DNA from: Bacteroidales bacterium
GTDB lineage: Bacteria > Bacteroidota > Bacteroidia > Bacteroidales > F082
Length of the DNA: 64,000 bases
Assembly: GCA_021647205.1 (NCBI GenBank)
Contig: JAKIVD010000016.1
Span: 19,559-83,558, forward strand
Direction: 5' to 3'
The notes beneath the pieces were generated by a model, which had not been told where the DNA came from, did no database searches, and saw only the letters and a list, made by a program, of their open reading frames with translations. Both the position numbers and the translations under genes were made by a program. Below are positions 18,776-27,821 of this stretch, piece after piece (the stretch's first letter is position 1; each line of letters begins with the position of its first letter).

Positions 18776-19324
18776 TTACCGGCCGGTACTGAAAGCACTG
18801 AAAAGAATCCACAAATCAATCTCGTTGTCGAATCCGGCGAAAGCGGGTAATCGCAACTGGTCGTTGTACATTTTTCCATGCAGCGAAAAAACCCTGTAGT
18901 TTCCCGAATTCGTACCTGGACGTGTAATGCTCATCTCAAAGCCGAGGGTTTCGTCAAGTCCCAGGTAATCACATGTCAATTGCAATTCGACAGGGTAAGT
19001 CCGGCTAATGCTCCGTTGGTCGATGATTTCGGTAACCGGAAAAATCCCTTTGAAAACATATTCCAGTTCATCAGGTACCGAATCCTGTTGGTTAAACCCT
19101 GGTTGAACGGTTGACAGCATGTCGGTGTTTTTTAAGCGGGTAATAAAATCGCCGGTTCTGTAGTCGAGTACCACGGTGATGTTTTTGTTTTCCCACTGAT
19201 AGTTTTCGCCATCTTTGAAAGCGCTGATTTTCAGCTGTGCTTTATATGTTTGGTAACGGACTTCCTGCCCAAAACAAAAGTTGGTCATCAGGATGACAGC
19301 GGCAATTGAAATGAATGTTTTCAT
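18776..19324 (-). CDS. Secreted protein of unknown family
   Basis: I do not recognise this 182-residue protein. It has a signal peptide (MKTFISIAAVILMTNFCFGQ) and a beta-rich mature part with repeated V-x-L-x-Y strands. It loosely resembles small periplasmic lipid- or polysaccharide-binding barrels such as YceI, but no decisive motif is visible. It begins the minus-strand envelope run and converges with ispF 48 bases away. Confidence 0.7.
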   Translation of the reverse strand: MKTFISIAAVILMTNFCFGQEVRYQTYKAQLKISAFKDGENYQWENKNITVVLDYRTGDFITRLKNTDMLSTVQPGFNQQDSVPDELEYVFKGIFPVTEIIDQRSISRTYPVELQLTCDYLGLDETLGFEMSITRPGTNSGNYRVFSLHGKMYNDQLRLPAFAGFDNEIDLWILFSAFSTGR

Positions 19325-19393
19325 GGTTCCGTTTTCTATTTTGCGGATAAAGGAGATTCATCAGAAAGCCCGGTATCCGTTTTAATAATTATC

Positions 19394-19401
19394 CAAATAT
19401 A
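19394..19401 (-). promoter_or_regulatory. Candidate -7 box for the unknown secreted gene
   Basis: TATATTTG on the minus strand fits TAnnTTTG about 69 bases before the ATG at 19324. A matching upstream TTTG was not found. The rest of 19325-19499 shows nothing notable. Confidence 0.3.
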
Positions 19402-19499
19402 AGGCCTTTTTCTGATTGGTAAAAAGAAGCCAGCAACAGGGAATAGGAGTTGAAGGCTGTATCAGAATAACACCTCCTAAGCGGTAGTCCGGCCTTGTT

Positions 19500-20570
19500 C
19501 TACATTAAAAACCTGTAGTTCAATGAGGTTAAAACGGACTTCCTGTTGCCAATCAAACCGGCCTCAGTGCGGAACATCCAGTGTTTGTTCAATTGGAATT
19601 GCATACCCACAATCCCGTTCCATTTTTGCTGCACCTGCTTGTCAAGGCCATACCTGACAATACTGCTGCCATCCTTGGATTCAAGCTTATCAATGATGGG
19701 CGTAAGAATTTCATCTGCTTTTTCAAGCTTAATTTTGTCCAATGGTTTAGTGGGGTCGAGGTTGTTGTACCATGCCCAGTAATCGTTTACAATCTCATCC
19801 CTCCGTTCCCAGGTTTCGGGCGGGAGTGCCTCAATCATTTTCACTTCACCAACAGTTGTTGAGGCCATCGACGCCCGCATGGCACCCACCCAAACGGCAA
19901 TATTTCGGTCGGGCCTGTTCTTAAATGTAAAAGTATGGCCCAGTCTGATGCCAACAACGCTTACCATTACCGCTTTATCCAATAGTTCGGGTTTGTTCCA
20001 GGTTAGGTTGGCATCAACCGAAAGCCACACCGGGCCAATACCAAAGGCGGTCAGCAGCCCGACACCGGCGGTAGAGATGCCCTGATCGACAACCGATTCC
20101 AACTCAAACTCCTGCTCGCCCAAACGGTTGATGTTTACCACGGTATGAGATTGCCCATAGCCAAATATCCCATAAAGATCAAGGAAGGGAAATATCCAGA
20201 TATCCGGCCTTACATTTACTGTATAAGAGGTGTTGGTGTTGTCGCCGAATCCGATAAAATCTACCGGGGTCAATGGAATATCTTTGCTGTCAGACTTAAA
20301 ACCCAATTGAAGATTATCGATAAGGATGCCCTGGTCTAACCACATATAATTGGCCATAATTCCGATAGGGTAAGGGATATCGAATCCTTTTTTGTAGGCG
20401 CCCTGTCCCCAGATTGGGAAAACAAAGGTGTAGTTAACATTTTTAAGGCTGTCTGTATAAACCTCATGTTTGCTTCTCACCTTTTTGGCAGCGTACTGTG
20501 CTTGTGATTGTCGCGTCATAATAAAAACAAAAAATACGGTCAGGACTGTGATTTTGTAAAAAATTTTCAT
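19500..20570 (-). CDS. Predicted outer-membrane beta-barrel protein
   Basis: A 356-residue exported protein (signal peptide to about residue 25, ending SQAQ) with many alternating aromatic strands such as YTVNVRPDIWIFPFLDLYGI and a C-terminal strand ending in Leu-Met, as in outer-membrane barrels. A non-barrel, charge-rich insert (about residues 245-320) contains LPPETWERRDEIVNDYWAWY. I do not know its ligand. The neighbouring gene also encodes a barrel. Confidence 0.7.
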   Translation of the reverse strand: MKIFYKITVLTVFFVFIMTRQSQAQYAAKKVRSKHEVYTDSLKNVNYTFVFPIWGQGAYKKGFDIPYPIGIMANYMWLDQGILIDNLQLGFKSDSKDIPLTPVDFIGFGDNTNTSYTVNVRPDIWIFPFLDLYGIFGYGQSHTVVNINRLGEQEFELESVVDQGISTAGVGLLTAFGIGPVWLSVDANLTWNKPELLDKAVMVSVVGIRLGHTFTFKNRPDRNIAVWVGAMRASMASTTVGEVKMIEALPPETWERRDEIVNDYWAWYNNLDPTKPLDKIKLEKADEILTPIIDKLESKDGSSIVRYGLDKQVQQKWNGIVGMQFQLNKHWMFRTEAGLIGNRKSVLTSLNYRFLM

Positions 20571-20657
20571 TTGCTAATTATTTTTAGTTTATTTGAATGG
20601 AGAAAGGGGGAATAAGGTTTAATGAAACTGGTATCCATCCCTTATTTCCCTTATACA

Positions 20658-21425
20658 CTATTTCCCTTTCTCTAATTTTTTCGCTTTCTTTTTCGCCGCT
20701 TTTTCTGCTGCTTTCTTTTGTGCTTCTTCCCCCGCACCAATTGGGATATTTATTTTTAAAAAAATGGAACTGTTTTTTGTGCCCGGAACCCCTTTGTACA
20801 CATTTACAAACCCATAATAATATTTAGCCCCCAAAGTCCAGCCGGTACCTTTAAATAAAGTATAGCCTAATCCAACGGTAACACCGACATCCAGTTTGTT
20901 TATTTTTTCTTTGTTGTACTCCTTAAAAATAGCATCTCTGCCATCCACATCGGCTTCAAATTCAACCCACGATTTGTACATTAGCCCGAATTGAGGTCCG
21001 GCTTCGACATATAAGTGGTTTTTAAACTTATACTTGATGAGTGCCGGTACGATGAAGTAATTCATTTTTTGGCGGTAATTACCGGGTATTTCCATACCAA
21101 GGCTATCCTCATAAATGCTGGCCTGAAGGAAGTTTAAGTCATTATTGGTGAGTTTGTCCACCCCCATATTCGATTTCACCAACACACCGGTGTGCAACCA
21201 CCATTGGTTTTTCAATCGAAAATTGAAATAAAAACCCAAATTCCATTTGGTGGCAAAATTCCTGGTTTCCATACCGGAAATCCTTGTCCAGTTTACCCCG
21301 CCATCCAAGCCAAATTCAATGTTCGGGGAGTTCAGTTTATCACCCAATAAAAGGGTAATTAAAATTTGTGATTGCGAAGTAAATCCCACCACCACTAAAA
21401 TGATTATTAAAAGAAATTTTTTCAT
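20658..21425 (-). CDS. PorT-like outer-membrane beta-barrel protein
   Basis: Small exported protein (255 aa) with a signal peptide ending near SQSQ and a barrel pattern similar to the PorT/porin-like family: IEFGLDGGVNWTRISG near the N-terminus, then repeated WxLGFYFNFRLKNQWWLHTG-type strands. It ends in an unusual Lys/Ala-rich tail (about 236-255, EKAAKKKAKKLEKGK) not expected in a barrel strand, perhaps a periplasmic extension. Same strand as its neighbours; no specific function can be assigned. Confidence 0.72.
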   Translation of the reverse strand: MKKFLLIIILVVVGFTSQSQILITLLLGDKLNSPNIEFGLDGGVNWTRISGMETRNFATKWNLGFYFNFRLKNQWWLHTGVLVKSNMGVDKLTNNDLNFLQASIYEDSLGMEIPGNYRQKMNYFIVPALIKYKFKNHLYVEAGPQFGLMYKSWVEFEADVDGRDAIFKEYNKEKINKLDVGVTVGLGYTLFKGTGWTLGAKYYYGFVNVYKGVPGTKNSSIFLKINIPIGAGEEAQKKAAEKAAKKKAKKLEKGK

Positions 21426-21443
21426 CTTTAAATTTTAAAATAA

Positions 21444-22592
21444 TTATCGTGCCCATGCACTTCCAATGACTACATAAACGGCCCATTGATCAGGCCCGCG
21501 CGCCAAATCCATACCCATTTTTAGTCCAAACATCCTGGCAATCAGATAGCGAAAACCGGCCCCCGCATTCCAGGCATTCGAAGCATCAGCAACTTCCTCA
21601 AAAGATTTAAACGCGGCGCCATATCCGCCAAAAGCGACCACGCTCCACCTTTTTGTTAGCATAACCTCCTGTTCTGTTTCGATGAGGGTCGTATAATTCC
21701 CCTGATAACGCATGGCCGGCACCCCGCGCAAAGCAATAAAAGGCTTCATATAAAACGGCGGGTCTCCGGTAGCCATTTGTGTATCGAGGCGAAAACCAGC
21801 AGTCCATCGATGTAAAAAAACCGGCAAGTAATAGTACAAAAAGAAACTGAGCCGGCCAAAATCGCGGTCGCTGCCCAAAAGCTCGAGGTACTGGCTGTAG
21901 GTTACATTAATTCGTAAACCTTTGGTTGGGGAAAAAATATTGTTAAAGTTTTCGTATTCTGCAATCAGGCCAATTCCGCTATTGGTAAAATCGATATCTT
22001 TGGGGTTGATAATTGGAATATCGCTTTCTTCAAAAAAGATGGCCGTTGTTTTCATAAAAAGATACCTGCCCCCCAACAAAAACCTGCTGCTTCCAATCCT
22101 GAACAAGGCTTGTTGCAGCAGGAAATAGCTTTTCAGTCGAAACTCCGCAGATTTATCTTCGAGCAGGTTGCCGCTGACCCCATAATACTTCAGCCTGATG
22201 TCGGCATAACCCAAAACACCCCTGTACCTTATGCGGTCATCTTTCCAGAAGCCCATATAACCGGCACCGGCAAACCAGGTCTTATTAGAAGTTATCCCCC
22301 CGGCAACGCCTGCAACATCAGGCATTTTGAACTTTTTCTTTGTTGTTTTTTTCGGAATAAAAAAGGCTCCGGCCAAGGCAGCCCCGTACCCGACTGCCGG
22401 CTCGGTAATGGGTGCAATCACAGGCAAAAATCCATGGAGGTTGTTCAGGTAATAACTGATATCGATGGCATTGTCGAGGGTATCACGCAGCGGCTTTTTC
22501 TTTTTTTGTTTTTTCTGTGCAATAGTATGTAGCGGGATGCTTAACAGCAACAACACCAATATACTAAAACTAAATGTGACTTTTCTCCTCAT
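21444..22592 (-). CDS. BamA/TamA-like surface-antigen barrel
   Basis: Exported protein of 382 residues resembling the C-terminal Omp85 surface-antigen (D15) barrel without POTRA domains. It has a signal peptide (about 1-25), a Lys-rich segment, a long series of barrel strands with GLRINVTYSQYLELLGSDRD (about 225-244), ALRGVPAMRYQG (the conserved RGY-like loop region of Omp85 proteins), and a final GMDLARGPDQWAVYVVIGSAW. Short Omp85-like proteins of this kind are common and uncharacterised in Bacteroidota. It starts 24 bases after the gene at 22617 ends. Confidence 0.8.
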   Translation of the reverse strand: MRRKVTFSFSILVLLLLSIPLHTIAQKKQKKKKPLRDTLDNAIDISYYLNNLHGFLPVIAPITEPAVGYGAALAGAFFIPKKTTKKKFKMPDVAGVAGGITSNKTWFAGAGYMGFWKDDRIRYRGVLGYADIRLKYYGVSGNLLEDKSAEFRLKSYFLLQQALFRIGSSRFLLGGRYLFMKTTAIFFEESDIPIINPKDIDFTNSGIGLIAEYENFNNIFSPTKGLRINVTYSQYLELLGSDRDFGRLSFFLYYYLPVFLHRWTAGFRLDTQMATGDPPFYMKPFIALRGVPAMRYQGNYTTLIETEQEVMLTKRWSVVAFGGYGAAFKSFEEVADASNAWNAGAGFRYLIARMFGLKMGMDLARGPDQWAVYVVIGSAWAR

Positions 22593-22616
22593 CTGCCTTG
22601 CTACGCCAAATGCAAG

Positions 22617-23120
22617 TTACTTAACCGTATAACCCTTGCCTTCCATGCAGGCTGAAAAGGCTTTGTTAAAATTGGCCATCATTTCTTTTTCTTTGGCTGC
22701 CGCTACCTGGTTGTTTTGTTGTTGCTCCATTTCATCGCCCACGACTTTGGCTCTTCTGCCTCTCAGTCCGCCCACAACAGCACCTATGGCAGCACCTTCA
22801 CCGGCATCTCCGGCAATGGCTCCAATAGCGGCACCTGCAGCGGCACCACGGGCGGCACCCCTCACAGCAGTACCGTCAACAGAACGGTCAACCTGTTCGG
22901 CTTTTACATCGGTTGGGTTCATCGGATCGACGCCACTTTGTTCTTTTGCCCATTTATAACATTTGTACTCGTCCATTTCCTGTTGCTCTTTGCTCTGATC
23001 TTTTGAAGGAAAAACAAAGAGGCCAAGTCCTTTGGAAATAGAAGTTTCGTCTTGTGATCGTGCTTCTTCAACAGAAGTAACGAGCAACAACACCATCAGT
23101 GGAATTATGATTCGTTTCAT
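22617..23120 (-). CDS. Glycine-zipper envelope protein
   Basis: A 167-residue exported protein with a signal peptide and a glycine-zipper segment (about residues 83-118; RGAARGAAAGAAIGAIAGDA then GAAIGAVVGGLRG), a motif of proteins that pack or insert into membranes. A CYKWAKEQSG element before it and a short C-terminal AFSACMEGKGYTVK are typical of YMGG-like/glycine-zipper families. The two Cys positions (about 54 and 159) could form a disulfide. The role is unknown. Confidence 0.78.
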   Translation of the reverse strand: MKRIIIPLMVLLLVTSVEEARSQDETSISKGLGLFVFPSKDQSKEQQEMDEYKCYKWAKEQSGVDPMNPTDVKAEQVDRSVDGTAVRGAARGAAAGAAIGAIAGDAGEGAAIGAVVGGLRGRRAKVVGDEMEQQQNNQVAAAKEKEMMANFNKAFSACMEGKGYTVK

Positions 23121-23138
23121 TAGGTTAGTTTTTAAATT

Positions 23139-23633
23139 TTATAAATCATCAGGATGAATAAATACAAAGCCCAACTGTCTGAAGGCATCGGCTTCGTTGT
23201 AAAACGTATAGCTTTTGGTAATTTTCCCGTTTTCAACTTTGTAGGTTGTATTCGCCCAGATGGTTACCGTTTCGCCACTTTTGTAAGTGATGAAAAGCTC
23301 AGCCCAACTTGATACCCAATCCCCTTTGTTTGGCCCTTTACTGATGAATACCGGCGCATGTTGTTCTTTTTTGTATTCGATTTTTTTATAGAGGTTTTGC
23401 ACATTGTATTTCCAACTCTCAATAGCTTGTTCTTTACCGACCGAGTCGTTAAAAGAAGGGCCATAGCCTTGATAATCATCAGCAAGCAGCGTTTCCATGG
23501 TTTTATAATCCATGTTCTCAACCGATTGAATGTATTTATCAACCACGGCAATGTTTTTTTCGGAACTATCATTGCCCGATGAACAACTCATCAGAAAGGG
23601 AAACACCAGCATTGCAAACAGTAATCTTTTCAT
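23139..23633 (-). CDS. SnoaL/NTF2-like lipoprotein
   Basis: A 164-residue lipoprotein with lipobox FLMSC (Cys16) and an NTF2/SnoaL-like fold: an N-terminal helical pattern VVDKYIQSVENMDYKTMETL, then YQGYGPSFND and a beta-sheet with VENGKITKSYTFYNEADAF. This fold binds small molecules or acts as an enzyme in many settings, so the function is open. It lies between the glycine-zipper gene (18 bases) and the ion-channel gene (35 bases). Confidence 0.78.
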   Translation of the reverse strand: MKRLLFAMLVFPFLMSCSSGNDSSEKNIAVVDKYIQSVENMDYKTMETLLADDYQGYGPSFNDSVGKEQAIESWKYNVQNLYKKIEYKKEQHAPVFISKGPNKGDWVSSWAELFITYKSGETVTIWANTTYKVENGKITKSYTFYNEADAFRQLGFVFIHPDDL

Positions 23634-23668
23634 TTTTCTTGATTTAATTCATTGACAATTAAACTTTA

Positions 23669-24661
23669 TTATTTGACCCAAAAAATATATAGGATCAACA
23701 AAAATACAACAGGATAAGCGATTCTGAATAAGAAATCCAGTTTTAAGGCAAATTCTTTTTTTCCTTTCAATGCAAATGTTGTGCTGACCAGCGCTTCCAG
23801 ATAGGCAACAAAAACCAACACCAGCGCAGCAAAAATAAAATGGTCCATATTAGTGAGATAGGAAACAGGTGGAAGGAGGTTTTCCAGTCTGAAAAGAAAC
23901 GCAATGAGTGTTAGTATGGATGTACCTGCAACTCCGATTTGGGCACCCACCTGTGCGGGGTCGATCCAGAAAACAGCCCATGACAGAAAAAGGATGACCA
24001 TAAGGGGTGCCAGTACTTTCCACCAGTAGTACTGGATGTGGCGGCTCGCCCTGAGTTGGTAATCAAGTTTGGGCCGGGTAATTACTTCTGTTCCGTCGTT
24101 AAACAAATCGGCTTTAATGGTCGAATTTTCAGCGCCAACTGCTTCAATTTTCCAGTCGGAGATTGAGAATTTTTCAGTACCACCGGCGATTTCAAAAATC
24201 ATCTCCACCTCAGCAGGTGTAAAGCCAAATGCCAACAGCGATATCGACAGTATTTGTTCATCAAACGGGAATTCTTTAAAATCCAGATGATTGCTAAACC
24301 TGGCGTAGTAGCGCTGGGTGTATTGTACAGTAGCGCCGTCAAGAATGCTGACCCTTTGCGGAAACCTTAAATCAACATCACGTAAATTAAAAATCTGGAT
24401 ATTCGGGTGCCAGATGGCATTGAGCGGTAGCGTTCCTTTTATTCCCGCTAATCTTTGATCGGTCCATTTAAGCCGTACCACAATATCGGCCGTAAAGCTT
24501 TGGTCTTTATCATCAATATCTTCAATGTCGATGATGTACAGGCTGACAAAAACCTTTGTCGGGCCTAAGTTGGCAGCGGGCCTTGATTGGGGAAAGTTTT
24601 CTGTTTGGGCGTTGGTGATGCCGGTGATGAACAGCACAAGAATCAGTATCGATTTTTTCAT
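23669..24661 (-). CDS. Pentameric ligand-gated ion channel (Cys-loop family homologue)
   Basis: Prokaryotic relative of nicotinic/GABA-A receptors. After a signal peptide (1-18) comes a ligand-binding beta domain (about 30-205) with the signature FPFDEQ at 131-136. The flanking cysteines of the animal Cys-loop are absent, as in GLIC and ELIC. Four membrane helices follow at about 211-232 (M1), 241-260 (M2), 272-293 (M3) and 308-327 (M4). The M2-M3 link FRLENLLPPVSYLT mirrors GLIC. The M2 entrance lacks the acidic residue common in cation channels. Length (330 aa) is typical. It would form a homopentamer in the inner membrane; the ligand is unknown. Confidence 0.93.
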   Translation of the reverse strand: MKKSILILVLFITGITNAQTENFPQSRPAANLGPTKVFVSLYIIDIEDIDDKDQSFTADIVVRLKWTDQRLAGIKGTLPLNAIWHPNIQIFNLRDVDLRFPQRVSILDGATVQYTQRYYARFSNHLDFKEFPFDEQILSISLLAFGFTPAEVEMIFEIAGGTEKFSISDWKIEAVGAENSTIKADLFNDGTEVITRPKLDYQLRASRHIQYYWWKVLAPLMVILFLSWAVFWIDPAQVGAQIGVAGTSILTLIAFLFRLENLLPPVSYLTNMDHFIFAALVLVFVAYLEALVSTTFALKGKKEFALKLDFLFRIAYPVVFLLILYIFWVK

Positions 24662-24673
24662 ATTTCCCGGTTT

Positions 24674-25612
24674 CTATTTTTTATCGAACCACATAAACTG
24701 ATAGGCGATTAACAGTGTCGTAAAATCGGCGCCATAGCGCGTAGAAACACCAGTAGTAAGGGCAATTTTAAGTGCATGGTTTTTACTGATGCGGTAAGCA
24801 AAAGCAGCGCCATATCTTGAATTTCGTTGTAAGTCGTCTTGCTCAACATCGTTTACAATTGTTTCTCCCTGCCCGCTTGTTCCCACAGAAACGGCAAGCC
24901 AAATTCCCGGTTTAAATACATAGCTGATGTGCAGGTGGGCAGCCACCAACGGTTTCTGGGCGATGGTATTTCCATTGTAAAAAGATTTATTCTCAGTAAA
25001 AAACCAGCCGATGAGGTGCCCCTCAAAAGTGAGTTTCTTTTTGATGGTGTAGGAAGCGGCAAGCGCTGTTTTAAAGGCCCAGCGGTTGGCACCCAGGTTG
25101 ATAAACTTTGTGGGGTCGTACTGTCCCAGCGGCGCCCTGATGCGCAGTGAAAGCCCCAGTTTAAATTTTTTGGGTTCGTACTTAAAATAGTCGGCGGGTT
25201 TCAGGGCTTTGGCCCCGACCAAAATCATCGAAATCCGTATCAAAGGATCGGCCAGACCATTACGCGAGGTGGTGGAGTCGATATTACTGACCACGCCATC
25301 AAAGCTCCCGAATGAATAGGGGACAATAATATCAAATTTCGTGAGCCGGTTGAACAGTTTGAAACTACGTGCATAACCCAAAACGATATTATTGAGGTGT
25401 GCATTCAGGTCTTCTACCGGTAGCGAATTATCAACCAGAATATTCCCCGATGAATACCCATAGGATGCAATGGCAAAATTCCCGCCGGTTGGCAGGACAG
25501 ATAAAAAGCGGGGCTCCAAATCCTGTGCCCTGGACTCAAAAACAAGAAACAAGCTAAGCAATCCCACCAGGAATTGTACACTTACAATTTGTGTTTTACA
25601 AAAAATGCTCAT
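24674..25612 (-). CDS. Outer-membrane barrel, phenol-pathway (MetA) transporter-like
   Basis: Exported 312-residue protein with a signal peptide (about 1-30) and the strand pattern of the PF13557-type putative outer-membrane transporters: EPRFLSVLPTGGNFAIASYG at the mature N-terminus, LSLRIRAPLGQYDPTKFINL in the middle, and a C-terminal LLIAYQFMWFDKK. This family is named from aromatic degradation clusters, but no aromatic catabolism genes are present. It lies 12 bases upstream of the channel gene in the same direction. Confidence 0.75.
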   Translation of the reverse strand: MSIFCKTQIVSVQFLVGLLSLFLVFESRAQDLEPRFLSVLPTGGNFAIASYGYSSGNILVDNSLPVEDLNAHLNNIVLGYARSFKLFNRLTKFDIIVPYSFGSFDGVVSNIDSTTSRNGLADPLIRISMILVGAKALKPADYFKYEPKKFKLGLSLRIRAPLGQYDPTKFINLGANRWAFKTALAASYTIKKKLTFEGHLIGWFFTENKSFYNGNTIAQKPLVAAHLHISYVFKPGIWLAVSVGTSGQGETIVNDVEQDDLQRNSRYGAAFAYRISKNHALKIALTTGVSTRYGADFTTLLIAYQFMWFDKK

Positions 25613-25718
25613 TTATTTCCTTCTTTGAAGCTGTTACGATGCAGCATCTACAGCAGTCCTTAACCTTTTGCTTCTATAAAAATATTATACCCGGTTTCTG
25701 TTTGCTGATAAAATAATA

Positions 25719-26663
25719 TTAGAACTTAAAGCTTAATCCAATTGCAGGCCCCCTAAAGTTATATTCAACAATTGCATCAATTTCTTTTTCAATATTGTTA
25801 TATACCCTGATATTGAATTCGGTATAGCTGAGGTTAATAGCTAACCACCTGACCGGTATAATACCAAGGGATAAATTATAATTGTTGATTACTCCTCCGT
25901 AATCTTCCGTGTTTAAAGAGAATACGCCTATTGAACCATAGAACATAAGCCATTTCGTTAACCTAAAGGATCCGACAAACCCAATATTTGGCAATGGCAT
26001 CGTTAATGTCAGCTTTTCACTTCTGACTCCATTTATTGTGCTAAATCCGGTATTAAGAGATATGACATAAAGGTTAAAATAAAAACCCAGGTAGGCATCA
26101 GGCTTTATTAAAGCTGAAAATATATATCCGGCACTAATAATTTGGGTATTAAAATAAGTATTAACTCCCGAACCGGCCGGGATGGTGTCTCCCAGGAAAT
26201 ACAAATCCTCCTGGAGAACAATGTCTTCACTTCTGTTAATACCATAATAGTTGACATATAATCCACTTCTTAAGGTAGCCCGATACGTAAATGCCAGGGA
26301 GGAAAATGAAGCACGTGCCGGAAGCTTTAAATTGTCTTCGAGGCTTAGCGAAAGATTAAGAATACCATTTGGCCCATTAAAGGTTACCCGTGTTTTTAGC
26401 TTGGCAAAAATTAAATCGTATTTAATCAGAAAACGCGAGTGATTGTCTTTTAGCAATTGAATTCCCTCGGCTTTCTTTTTCTTTCTTTCCGATTTTTTTA
26501 TTTTGTGACCCGATTTTTTTGTGCTATCAGCTAAAGGCTCCTGAAGCAGGAAGTTGTTGGCTTGAATAGCGGTCGTTATAAAAACGAATAACAACAAAAT
26601 AATAAACTTCTGAAAAAAAACACTTAATCGTTGGTTCGGTGCCATCATATCGAAATTTTTCAA
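25719..26663 (-). CDS. Predicted outer-membrane protein, unknown family
   Basis: A 314-residue exported protein with a hydrophobic N-terminal signal (about residues 14-35), then a strongly basic stretch (about 48-67, KKSGHKIKKSERKKKKAEG) and a series of barrel-like strands ending in GPAIGLSFKF. The N-terminal ATG could be residue 1 or 7. Its AT-rich composition resembles the next gene upstream and differs somewhat from the GC-richer barrels around it. No function can be given. Confidence 0.65.
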   Translation of the reverse strand: MKNFDMMAPNQRLSVFFQKFIILLLFVFITTAIQANNFLLQEPLADSTKKSGHKIKKSERKKKKAEGIQLLKDNHSRFLIKYDLIFAKLKTRVTFNGPNGILNLSLSLEDNLKLPARASFSSLAFTYRATLRSGLYVNYYGINRSEDIVLQEDLYFLGDTIPAGSGVNTYFNTQIISAGYIFSALIKPDAYLGFYFNLYVISLNTGFSTINGVRSEKLTLTMPLPNIGFVGSFRLTKWLMFYGSIGVFSLNTEDYGGVINNYNLSLGIIPVRWLAINLSYTEFNIRVYNNIEKEIDAIVEYNFRGPAIGLSFKF

Positions 26664-26685
26664 AAAACATCATCAATACATACCC

Positions 26686-27741
26686 TTATTGATGGTACAT
26701 TTGTTCAATCACTTTTGTTTCTTTAGTGGACCCTAATAATACTGCAATCCAGCGGGTTTTTTTATTTTGTTCTAATAAAATTTTAATCGCAATCGTTATA
26801 GGAACAGACAAAAACACACCTACCGTACCCAGCAGAAACCCCCAGACAATTAAGGAAACAAAAACGACAAGCGTAGATAAGCCAAGTCCTTTTCCCATTA
26901 TTTTGGGTTCAACAATATTACCTACAATCATATTTATTAGCAAATAACTTACCGATGCCCAGATAAATCCACCCATGCCGAGTTGCAATAATGCAAATAA
27001 AATAGTAGGTACTGCAGCCAATAAAGAACCAATGTTTGGAATATAATTTAAGAGGAAAGCGATTAACCCCCAAAGAATTGCATAGTTCACACCAATAATT
27101 GTAAGGCTAAGCCAAATTAGCACGCCGGTAAGGATACTCACATAAGTTTTAATAGATAAATAATGACGGATATTATTAGCAATTTCATTTAAATGATTCA
27201 TTGATTTGCCAAACTTCTTTTCTATCAGATCAATTTTTAAGGAGAAATTTTTAAACTCTAATAACATAAAAACCATAATCAAAATAATCAAAAAATAATC
27301 AGACAGGATTTCTCCTAATTTACTTACAGCAATAGTAGTGAAGTTTAATATCTTTTTTGAATCGATTAAATCAAGCAATTGGTTCTCATTAATATTCATT
27401 CCCAAATCGTTCAGGCTGGCAATTAAACGCGTGATTATTTCTGTAAGTCGTTCACCATATAAAGGAATATCTGACATAAATTTAGAAATAGAATCTCCGA
27501 TAATGGCAGCAAATACAAGGAGCAGCAAACTTATACTTGATAACACAATAACGATTGCCAGCGTATAGGGGACTTTCTTTTTTTCTAACAACAAAACAGG
27601 GTGCAGGGTGATAATCGTAAAAAAGAGAGCCAATAAAATAAGTTCGATCACTTCATGTGCTGCAAGTATTCCGGCAAGTATAATAATAATTACAGCAACA
27701 AAATGCAAAGTCTTTAAAATAGAATTATTCTGAGAGATCAT
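26686..27741 (-). CDS. AI-2E/PerM family membrane transporter
   Basis: Polytopic inner-membrane protein of 351 residues with about eight hydrophobic segments, matching the AI-2E (PerM) family in length and pattern. An N-terminal pair of helices is followed by LLLLVFAAIIGDSISKFMSD and a periplasmic loop. The conserved C-terminal core includes NYIPNIGSLLAAVPTILFAL and NIVEPKIMGKGLGLSTLVV. Family members export varied substrates, and some act as Na+/H+ antiporters. The coding region is clearly AT-rich relative to neighbours. Confidence 0.88.
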   Translation of the reverse strand: MISQNNSILKTLHFVAVIIIILAGILAAHEVIELILLALFFTIITLHPVLLLEKKKVPYTLAIVIVLSSISLLLLVFAAIIGDSISKFMSDIPLYGERLTEIITRLIASLNDLGMNINENQLLDLIDSKKILNFTTIAVSKLGEILSDYFLIILIMVFMLLEFKNFSLKIDLIEKKFGKSMNHLNEIANNIRHYLSIKTYVSILTGVLIWLSLTIIGVNYAILWGLIAFLLNYIPNIGSLLAAVPTILFALLQLGMGGFIWASVSYLLINMIVGNIVEPKIMGKGLGLSTLVVFVSLIVWGFLLGTVGVFLSVPITIAIKILLEQNKKTRWIAVLLGSTKETKVIEQMYHQ

Positions 27742-27821
27742 ATTTATTTGTATTTAATTTTGTATTTTCAACACGACCAATGTTTTATGTCTTCATTCAA
27801 GCCAAAGCCATCTTCATTTTC

